Positions 51,308 through 61,000 of a stretch of 64,000 nucleotides of DNA are shown piece after piece; the stretch's first letter is position 1, and every line of letters begins with the position of its first letter. The position numbers and the translations under genes were made by a program. The notes below the pieces were generated by a model. That model ran no database searches. It was given only the letters and a program-made list of their open reading frames with translations, and was not told the DNA's origin. Location: contig NC_087072.1 in assembly GCF_026151205.1 (NCBI RefSeq), positions 1,881,375-1,945,374 of the forward strand. The letters are read 5' to 3'. Source of the DNA: Bolinopsis microptera. Its lineage: Eukaryota; Ctenophora; Tentaculata; Lobata; Bolinopsidae.

Positions 51308-51792
51308 TCCAACCCAAAAACAGGTACCACTACTGTTGCCGAGTCGGTTACCAGCAGAAACTGAAGCTTACCGCTGTCAGTCCCTACTGGATACGGGTCT
51401 CAACTTGATCGTAGAGTGTGTTCTAAAAATAAACTCAAGGCACTCTCACCTAGGAGTAGGGTATGATCCATGGCTTTTCTAATGGCCTTTGTTTTAATGC
51501 TCAGTTTGTGGGGGATCAGTTAGCAACGGGTTTGCTTGCCACAATAAAGCAGAAACCCTCTTCATGCAATGCTCATGAATAAAGCATTGTTATGTCATTG
51601 GTCTGGGTACCTGCTTCGACTCCTTTCTTTATTTCACAGTAAGATAATCTCACACTGACGGGTATTTACCATTCGCTGCGACATATTACAAACTACCATG
51701 AACATAGTGTTCACTAAGAACACTGACTGAAGGACCTTGGCAAAAATGCCAATGACCGCCTGGATCCAGTTTATTTTAACTCATACTTATAA

Positions 51793-52569
51793 TAACATAA
51801 ACCCGCCACGCAAAGGGTTTATATAACAGATCATCCCGCGCTAGCGGGATGATCTGATAAACACATACAAGTGCGCGCAGCGCACGAGTTTTGTGTTAAT
51901 ATGTAATCCCGAAGCGCCAGCTGAGGGATTACATTTATTTAGCCCTGAGCGTGAAGTGTTTATGGATTATAATTATCTCCGGCGATTTCGACAAGGGATT
52001 TATACTTTAGAACACGATTGGAAAGCAGTTCATCAATCTGAATGTCAAACCGATCTGTCATAGTGGAGCAATAGCTTGAACGTTAGCAGGAACAAGAGCT
52101 GGAAGGAGAGCAAGCAAAACAATACTATTTTTAGGGCACGGACAAGGGTAGCTGGCTAGTCGCCAACTTCTCACGCCACGCGTTGGAGAAATTCCAAGAA
52201 TTAGCTGCTTTGGCAACGTTCCCAGGAATTTGCGTGTAAAAGAAGTGGACGGTTACGATGTTTTATATCACGTGGTGCGCTTTCGTGTCACGTGGTATAG
52301 ACTCGGCGTATGCTATTGGTGGCACGTGGTACGCACGTGACGCGCCCACGTGATCGCGCGTCTAACTGTTCTACTATTATCGAGTTCTAATCAGCAGTAT
52401 CATTGATTATTGTAAGTCGGAGAATTGAATGATAAACATCAGTTACGACTAAAAAGCGGGCCGGGTTTATACAAATTTCCGGGGCGGGATGATATCACCT
52501 TGAGATGTTTATCTAACAGCGGGCCGGGCTGAGTGATAATATGAGCCCGCGTCGAAATCCCGGAGATAT
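51793..52569 (+). mobile_element. TTATAA-flanked non-autonomous element, copy 2
   Basis: A 777-bp element between perfect TTATAA duplications (51787-51792 and 52570-52575). Copy A of the dispersed repeat shows the empty site (43751-43756). It is the inverted equivalent of 27351-28121, nearly identical except for a ~70-80-bp core (about 52010-52085) that is unrelated in the two copies. It carries the same five CACGTG sites (about 52268-52355) and the GATCATCCCGC hairpin near 51835. Confidence 0.9.
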
Positions 52570-52783
52570 TTATAATGTAGGAATCTGAAGTGTCAGCGGG
52601 GAGCTTGCCGGCAAGACCGTTTAAGATAATGTGGTTGCATCATCTTAGCGTATTATGAACTATCTTATCCTTCTTTGCAGGGGCTGTGGTCAAGGTATTT
52701 ACTAAAAGATAGAACATAGAAGCCCTGTGCTAGGGTACAGGCAGATTACAGCTATAGTGGAATGAATAAAATGCACTTAAGAT

Positions 52784-54032
52784 CATGGGCACATATTAGG
52801 TGCGATGGGTGCGGGATCGCACAATTTACCGTTTTCCGCACACTTCCGCATAATTTATTGTTTTCCGCACATTTCCGCACATTTTGTAATTATCTGCATA
52901 TTTCCGCATAATCTAGCATTTTCCGCGTAATTTCACATAATTTTGAAATTTTCGCGTAAAGATTTTCGAGTTTAAAAACCAAAATATGTTAAAAGTCGGG
53001 CCCTTTTAGGACCGTGACTCAGGCCCTTTCGGGACCCTGACCCAGGCCCTTTCGGGACCATGACCCAGGCCCTTTCGGGACCGTGACCCAGGGGCCAGGC
53101 CCTTTTGGAACTCATACCTAGGCCACGTGACCCAGTTACCACGTGACTCAGGCCCTTTCGGGACCGTGACCCAGGCCCTTTCGGGACCCTGACCCAGGCC
53201 CTTTCGAGACCGTGACCCAGGCCCTTTTGGAACTCATGCTTAGGTCACGTGACCCGGTTACCACGTGACCGAGGCCCTTTCGGGACCGTGACCCAGGCCC
53301 TTTCGGGACCATTACCCAGGCCCTTTCGGGACCCTGACCAAGGCCCTTTCGGGACCCTGACCCAGGCCATTTCGGGACCCTGACCCAGGCCCTTTCGGGA
53401 CCGTTACCCAGGTCCTTTCGGGACTGTGATCCAGGCCATTATGGAACCCTCGTCGTTACCGTACCTTGATTATAGTGTATCAGTTATCATTCGTATAGTA
53501 GGTGATAATAGAAGAAGTAGGTGTAAAGGGTAATGAGCTTTATTCGTTGCAGCGTTGGCTTTGTATTGGGCTTAATGGATCTTGGATCAAATGGTTCACA
53601 AATACTGACGATCAATGCCAATAAGCGTGTCACATATTTGCGATCACGCATGGGATCTGATCGACTCTATCAAGAGGCGTCTTCAAATAACTGTATCCTG
53701 ATTCCTGATCTCTACCAGATCAAGTCACTGTTCTCAGATAACTGAATCTCAATATAGGTTCAATCATGGTCTTATTAAAGAACTACACCCTCAGTAACAC
53801 ATAAACAGACCAATTTTTGATAAGAGCGGCGGTTATACGTTTAGAATTTCCAAAGTCCTTGAGAAAATGCAAAAAAATCCGCACAATTCCCGCACAAATT
53901 TCAAAAAAATCGCCGCACATTTGCCGCATAATTGATAAAAATTTACCGCACCTTACCGCACATTTTACCTTTATAGTCGGGTGCGGTACCGCATAATTTC
54001 GATTTTTTTACCGCACCTAATATGTGCCTCTG
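52784..54032. mobile_element. hAT-like non-autonomous element with internal satellite
   Basis: 1249 bp. Ends CATGGGCACATATTAGGTG and its inverse CACCTAATATGTGCCTCTG are flanked by the 8-bp duplication CTTAAGAT (52776-52783 and 54033-54040), with an intact site in copy A. Both subterminal regions are dense in TTTCCGCAC / CCGCACAT motifs, which may be transposase-binding repeats as in other hAT elements (inference). The middle is a 22-bp minisatellite. The 70-codon frame at 53533-53745 has no recognisable domain. Confidence 0.9.
52998..53445. repeat. 22-bp minisatellite inside the hAT-like element, ~20 copies
   Basis: Units of the type CAGGCCCTTTCGGGACCGTG, with alternation of ..ACCGTGA and ..ACCCTGA and two longer insertions carrying CACGTGACCC. 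Each unit contains the imperfect palindrome CCCTTTCGGG. Confidence 0.93.
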
Positions 54033-56013
54033 CTTAAGATCAGTGGTTTAACCGTGCCTTACGTACCTTACGTGCCTGCGCGCGCTAAATAACCCCTGTG
54101 TGTTATCCGTGTCTTATACTCTTAGACAAGGGACATACCTTATTGGACATATTAATTGTCCGGACAAGTTAGTCACGGACGCCCAATCAAAATTATGCAA
54201 TCAAAATCACTATACACCCTCGATCATATGATAAAAACACAAAGCTTCAAAATATACTTTTTCTGTTTGAGATTTGAATAACGCTACTGTAATGTTCCAA
54301 ATTATATTTTACATGTTTTTTAAAAATGTGTATAATCACCTTAACACCTGCTACGTTGCGAAAATTGGGGCAAGGAACCCCGAGGAACAAGTAATCTTCC
54401 ATAAAAAAGGTCCGTAAGAAGATTGCCACTCTTATACGATGGAATAGGGAAGAACGTAATTATTAGATTTTAGCGCTTAGTGCTGGCAAAATGTGCAAAA
54501 CATAAAATGTCCATGTGATATGAACTGTGTCGAATAAGATTTATCAAGTTACCAAATTTCACAGCCTTATAATTCATAACCTAACTCCTATTCAAATTTA
54601 ATTGAAAAGAGGGGCGGCGAATTTTTATCCCTGGGTTATTTAAGAACTGCAGCCTGGAGATAAATCTTAACAAACGGTAAATTACATTTTCTGTTCGACG
54701 AGATTTTAACGATGAATCGCTTAATAAATTCCTTTTCTAGTGTGTTCCGTTTTATCGTATTTATATACGTTATAAATTAAACGATTGTTTTAGAGTTCAC
54801 CATTTTTACTTAAACTTAAAGTTGACGTGACATAACTTAACATCATTTGTCGTCAATTAAAATGAGCTTTAACAAATAACCACTTAAGGTTTGTGAATAT
54901 ATTAAACCAGGGTTTTAAATATTACAGAATAAAATGAACGTTGGACCCCTGTCCATGCACAAGTGGGAGGAAGGCGATAATGAGGCTCCAGCTTGGCCCA
55001 AGTCTCTATCTTTGGTCTCCCAAAGTGAACCAGGTTTGTTGAATCAATGTAGGTTTACAAGTGGGAGAGTTACAATTAGAATTTAGGTTAAGATAGCCCA
55101 AAAACTAACATTAAATTCAAGTTTTAGGATAAGGTTGATAAATGATAACGGAGTGAATTAGAGACATACATCCACCGCTACTAAGTATAATCTAGACTGG
55201 TAAATAGCCTATTTATCAGTCGACTCAACCCTCTTCGTCACTTCAAGATAAATACTGCCCTTCAAGTCAAATTTCATTAGAGAGGACATAATTGAAAATT
55301 TGCCCTAATTAATTCTCAGATAAATGCACATATAATTTTGTAATGAAGTACGTGAGTGAATAGAATTGAAATTATCCAAGCCGCCCACACCCCACAGCCT
55401 CAATTCTATCACGTGCACGCTAGGAATAAAATAATGAATTGTACTTAAGTCAAAGACCCGTACGTACCAGATGAAGTGGTCGAGGTGCGTGAGTTTTTTC
55501 AGCCATCTTCTTCTTTAGGTTAGTTACCAGATGCTTTATTAGTTTATCGCTGCACGCTCTTCACTCTTCTCAACTAGCCTCAGTCTCCCTGTTTTCATCA
55601 GAATCTAATAAAATGCCGTTGAGCTCGGGATGGTGATCATGTCGTCGGATAGCCTCTTCAGCATGGACTTTGGTAGAATATGGCTTCAAAATGAGTTTTT
55701 CTCGCGATCTCTTTCAAAACTACGGTTACCAAAGCTGAAAGCTGTTTTTCTTCTTCTTTGATGACCCAAACACAATTACTTTCTTGCTCATGTCCTCCTC
55801 TACAGCCACACACTTTATTAATACAATAAAACCCTGATTTACCGCGCCCCGATTTAACATTCTTTTTTTTCGAAACATTCGACTTTATTTCCGCATTCTG
55901 ACAATTTCAGATTTTAAAAGAGACAACATTTTACAAATTATACCATTATCTTGAAATACGAAATTTGACACCAAAGAGTTATGGAACAGTTGTTTTATTA
56001 TTTATGGATAATG

Positions 56014-56100
56014 AATATGGTTATGATTAAACACTTCCATTTGACAGTCGAGTGGATTCCCATAGATTGCCAGATAGAATTGTTTAATCATAACCATATT
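56014..56100. other. perfect 20-bp inverted repeat, 47-nt loop
   Basis: AATATGGTTATGATTAAACA (56014-56033) and TGTTTAATCATAACCATATT (56081-56100) are exact reverse complements. Pairing continues imperfectly outside with TAAT/ATTA. Possibilities are a tiny MITE, a miRNA-like hairpin or chance in AT-rich DNA, though chance is unlikely for 20 of 20. Confidence 0.7.
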
Positions 56101-57112
56101 ATTATTAAGTAGAATGAAATTAGATTCTAAGCACATATGTTAAGATACGGCCGACAAAAAGTTCAGTTACCAGATTTCTTCTCGATATCTGCGCTGCTGT
56201 TTCTATTTCTTTTTTTCTGTGCTTTTTCATTCAATTTATGTCACAAGTGCTCCCTGTTGAGCAGCTGATGACAAAAATCCGTTGAGTCCGACCAGAAATG
56301 ATAATGTAAAATTGTCCGTGTTGCAGCACCGATTGTAACCTTTAAACCGAATTATCTAGCGGGCGTGAGACGTTATTATATCACGTTGTTGAACTAGCAG
56401 CAAAACCTCATTATCATTCACAGTTAAAATTTGTTAATAACTTGGTAACGGGATCAAATTCCTCTTTTCGATTTCATTGGACAACAACCACAACAAAGTT
56501 CAGCTCTCTAAATTTGCGAGGCTCTCCTAATCGCAGTCTTATTCGTTATCAGCACCATTGTCGGTGTCCACACCCGACCCCCGCGTTGAAATTAGGGAAA
56601 CAATATTTGACGGAATACTGTTAACATTTTCATCATTTTATCCTCTTAACACGTGTTATTAAGCGTGATGCAATTATGCAGTAATTAGTGTGGTGTGACG
56701 CAGTCTCAAAAATGCGTCATCAAGAACTGGTCGGTATGCAGTCTAGTGCATCATCACTTGACTCCTCAGGGACAACTGGATCTAATCGAATCATCCAATC
56801 TGAGGAGATAACAGATAACTAAACGTTACCCAGATCCATGTACCATCAAATCGTCTATAATTAAAAAAGGATTCGCACTAATATCTGATATTGTACGGAC
56901 AAGTTCAGATTTTGCAGTTTTATTTGCTAGGTGTGGTGATCTTGAACATGTTTCTTTATCGGTCCATTGAAAGGTTATTTGCAAGGCTATACAAGTTGTA
57001 AGGCTAGTTGAAACGAATATTAAACAATACAAGCACAGTTTGTTATATGAGTATGATAATAACTACAGTAAATTTACTTTTATTAAAGACTTATATGATA
57101 AACTATGGCTTG

Positions 57113-57178
57113 TGTGGTGACACGTGGTGTGACGTCATGACACGTGGTGTGACGTCATACTACTGATATGCTGTCGTT
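57113..57178. repeat. CRE/E-box repeat related to SLC6 intron minisatellite
   Basis: GACACGTGGTGTGACGTCAT occurs twice (CACGTG + GACGTC), followed by ACTACTGATATGCTGTCGTT, a copy of the 3' end of the SLC6 loop-2 exon. The same composite recurs at 59341-59540. It lies about 640 bp upstream of the SLC6 start codon. Confidence 0.8.
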
Positions 57179-57809
57179 TGCTTGTGTTAACCACTGATGG
57201 TATTATTCAACATATCTTTTAACCAGCCTTTTAATCGACCGATGACGATATATTATTAGGTACATGACCATACTAATATCCTTTTAAATCGTAGATGGCT
57301 CTAGATATTAAATGGCAGAACTTTCTTAAGAAACAATTTTTACTCTCATATCTCTTCTATAGAAAGTCTGACATTTTTGTTTTTCGTTAATGTTGCTATT
57401 TTCGTTTCATGATACATTTTTAATAATTATATGTATTTATTTTTCAAACGAGAACCTAGCAATTTACTTTAAGGGTTACACTCTAAAGGGAAAATAAACG
57501 ATATTCGAGGCACGTCCTTAAAAGCGTGCCCTAAAAACTTCCAGGGATTTAAACGTCCCATAATCCCACGAAGCAACGATCACGTTCAAGCATGCCTGCT
57601 GAGTGCTGACCATACATAACGACTTATGCTACTTTTAGCACAACAACATATTGGATTTTAGTCGACTTCGCTAATAATAATATGATCTAGAGTCTACCAT
57701 CGATTTCTTTCATTGATTTATTATAACGCTTAGTCTTACATTTTTAATGAATTAATGAGCTCAGTAAGTTGAAATTATAAAGAAACTGCCCAAATCAGGA
57801 CAGGAGAAA

Positions 57810-58002
57810 ATGACAAAAGCTAAAGAATCCATTGATATCGAGATAAGAAAAGGATCTTTGGTAGAAAATGGAGACGATGGGCCCAAAGAAGAGGTGGAGG
57901 CGTGGGGGAACAAAACTCAGTTCATTCTGGCCTGCATAGGCCTCGCTGTGGGCCTGGGTAATGTGTGGAGATTCCCTTATCTTCTTCATAAAAACGGCGG
58001 AG
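57810..58002 (+). CDS. SLC6 exon 1: N-terminus and TM1
   Basis: Starts ATG after CAGGAGAAA. A ~37-residue acidic cytoplasmic N-terminus leads to W[26 protein letters not shown] and ends in NGG before donor GTTTTG. The split Gly codon (G|GT) joins exon 2 in phase. Confidence 0.9.
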
Positions 58003-61000
58003 GTTTTGAATTTGTTTATAATATATTATCTGTTTACATATTCTATTATTGAACCAAGTCACCTTATATGACTTCAATGCCATAATATCTTCGAGATTTA
58101 AAAAAGTTATCTCACTCGATTAGTTTTCTGAAACACCCTTGCTTCAGACTCATTAACAAAATTCTAATCATGATTAAACACCATGAACTTATAAATATAC
58201 TTATAAATAAACTTATAAATATACTTATAAATATATTTATAAATATACTTAAAAAGGTTATTTTTCGTTTCAGGTGCATTCCTTATCCCTTATTTCATCA
58301 TGCTACTAGTAGAAGGTTTACCCATGATGTATGTGGAGATGGCTATAGGACAATACTTCAGAGGAGGAAGCGTTGTGTCTTGGGAGAAAATACATCCAAG
58401 TCTAAAGCGTTGGCCGATTGAGAAATACCCAATAAGTACTTTATCCATGCTAACGTTGGTGTCTTGGACGTCATAGTACATCGGTGGTGACCATTTGGAC
58501 TGTCATGATCACCGTGGGTTGTGTACTTGCTTGAAGCACAACGTAGGCTCATATTAGGACATACATTCAGAGGAAGCAAGGTGGTCGTGATCTTGGATGA
58601 CAAATAACTTATCCAAGTCTAAAGGGCGTTGGTACTCGTACCAATGTAGACATTGTATATGTCCAGCACCATATATCGCCCTATAAATACAAACATAAGT
58701 TATCTTATACATAATCACAATATCTTCAACAGGTGTGTTGTGTACTCTTTCTGTACCATTGACTTATATCCTATGGTTAAAAACAGTTGTCCTCAATTGT
58801 ATATACACGGGTTATCATGCATTGTACGAAATTAGTAAAATTTTGAGGCCCCCAAAAAATGCCATTAAAAAAACGTCCCATTTTTTTTTATCACCCGTTG
58901 ATTATACAATATCGTAATAGTACATATAAAACTGTGATATTCAACTTCGTATATTGTCTTCTAAAGTCACAAATAGTGTGTACGTCATGACAGTTGTGTG
59001 GTGATACCGTGTTTACTCTGTACTACTTACGTCATGCAGTGTTGGACTCATACTACTGGTTCTCTTTAAGGACCGTAAATCAGATCTTTTTTTACTGTGT
59101 CATTCAGTGTGTAACGTTGCTGTGTATTACGTCATGTACTCTATTAGTTTGTTGGTTTGAAGTAGTTTACTTGGCTCTGTTGCAGTATTTTTATATTTTA
59201 GACAACGATGAATAATCAAACGATCCAATCTAAACAATTATGTTTTCAGGACTCCACCTTATGCAGGGTGTGATTATACAGATGACGTATGCTGTACTTA
59301 TGATAAAACTCTATACTACTGGTATGCTGTTGTTCTCAAGGTACGTACGGTAGTGTGGTGACGTCATGATACGTAGTGTGACGTCATGACACGTGGTGTG
59401 ACGTCATACTACTGGTATGCTGTCGTTCTCAAGGTACGTAAGGTACTGGTAGTGTGGTGACGTCATGACACGTGGTGTGACGTCATGACACGTGGTGTGA
59501 CGTCATACTACTGATATGCTGTCGTTATCAAGGTACGTGATGGGCGTAATATGCAGATTCTTTTTTTTAAAGCTTAGTTTTCTATTCTAGTTTAAGTTTG
59601 CTTGTTTTATTTATTTATTTTTTCTATTCTTTGTTGGTTGAACTATCTATTAATTAAAGGCAAGGTTGCAGTTATGTTTATTTATTTTTAAGGACGATGA
59701 ATAATCATAATGATACGAAATGAAACGAAACAAAGTATTTATTACCCGCTGCTATGCGACAAAGATGTAATATAAAATATAATAAGTAAATAAATCGCTG
59801 TAAAACTATACACATTCGTTGACGTAGAGAATCATGAAAACTATGTAGCTGGCAGTATTTTGAGGAATAAGATTATTCCAACTAAGTTACTAAGCCATTC
59901 ACTTAATTAAATGTTACTTATAATTTAGTCAATAATGTCTAACTAATATACATTTTGTATGCGAACATCCAAGACTGTAGTTTCAACCGTATCAATAAAG
60001 ATGTTTGCCATTTTGAGATAGCGTTCCTGCCATGTCCCATTTGAGATAGCATTCTCAATAAACGGGAGAAGGACATGGCACAAGCTGTCAGTAATGGTTG
60101 GACATGTATTTTAAACAGTGATTATGTTGTTCTTAAGACTTAACATATACGGTTCCAATATCATTCCAAATAAAATCAAGACCTATTTCTTCCATGAAAA
60201 CGTCAAATCGATAAGGGGTATCATTCTCGTTACTGACTTCATCGGAAGGTTCCCTTTCTGGTTGAGCTCTCTCACCAGACATATCCATGTTACGTGCTAC
60301 ATCCCCGTACACAACTCTCTGCTGCATCAGTAGAAGCATTTGTGAAGCATGACCCATCGCTTCTTGCTTATTTTCTATGTAGGGACCACCTGTTTCGTTA
60401 GGTGGTGAAACTGGAAACAGCCCCCGTGTGATCATCCAGATTTCATCGAAGAACATGCTCATTTCAAAGATCAACTTGTCCATGTGATCGAGAATAAGGT
60501 TTTCGTATATGGTGCTGTGCCTCTTTGTCTGATCTATTATCAAGCGCTCCGTGGATTCTAACATTCCCTTAGTCTGCAGTCTATCAGCAAAGACATCTTC
60601 TACTTCTTGCAGGTATTCGGCAGACTCGAAGTAGTCCATATAAAGTCTAGGACTACTACCTTTAATTATTTTATTCGTCAGAACGTCTGAGTAAGTGTCC
60701 ATGAACTCTTCCTCGAGCAGTTCGGAAACACCTAGAGCCTCGAAACCGTAGACTAAAGTACCAGACGTCGTATTGAGAAATTGTGGCGTTTCGGTAAGCA
60801 GTGAGAAGCAGTTCCCAATCACGGTTCTTTCTTCGCGATAACAGAAATCATGCCTGTCGATCTTGCTAGATAAAACTTTCGGCTTCCTTATATTGTCCCA
60901 GACCTCCATGACATCAATCTCGAACATGGTTCCATAATAGGCGATAGCAATACCTTGCCTGAAGATGTCCCGGCAGTAATTAGCGCAATCAAGAAAATCC

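Larger units (their letters stand above)
48008..51398 (-). mobile_element. non-LTR retroelement, PHD finger + RT + REL endonuclease
   Basis: 3391 bp on the minus strand, bounded by an exact 8-bp target duplication CTCAACTT (48000-48007 and 51399-51406). The empty site survives in copy A at 43405-43412. It has a short 5' leader, one disrupted coding region (51307-48126) and a ~118-bp 3' UTR without a poly(A) tail. The domain order is PHD-type zinc finger, linker, reverse transcriptase and C-terminal restriction-like endonuclease with a CCHC-like knuckle. This is the architecture of the early-branching REL clades (R2, NeSL, CRE, Hero), but with a PHD finger at the N-terminus. One frameshift and one in-frame TAA make this copy inactive as it stands. 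Confidence 0.88.
47650..54185. repeat. dispersed repeat copy B, split by three insertions
   Basis: Same family as copy A. Its continuous sequence is broken by the REL retroelement (48008-51398), the second TTATAA element (51793-52569) and the hAT-like element (52784-54032). Joined across the insertions, the flanks read as in copy A. One further 36-bp block (about 51594-51630, with CTGGGTACCTGCTTCGAC) is present here but not in A. Left of 47650 and right of 54185 the two copies diverge. Confidence 0.85.
54186..57809. other. gene-free stretch upstream of SLC6
   Basis: No exon recognised. Within it are a perfect 20-bp-stem hairpin (56014-56100) and a CRE/E-box repeat (57113-57178), listed separately. 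The SLC6 promoter and 5' UTR presumably lie in the last few hundred bases, but no TATA box or initiator can be assigned with confidence. Confidence 0.5.

Noticed and set aside
58994-59215. 73-codon hydrophobic ORF as the missing SLC6 TM3 exon
   Set aside because: It lacks the YYN..IAW pattern and suitable splice sites, and its start overlaps a copy of the loop-2 exon end.
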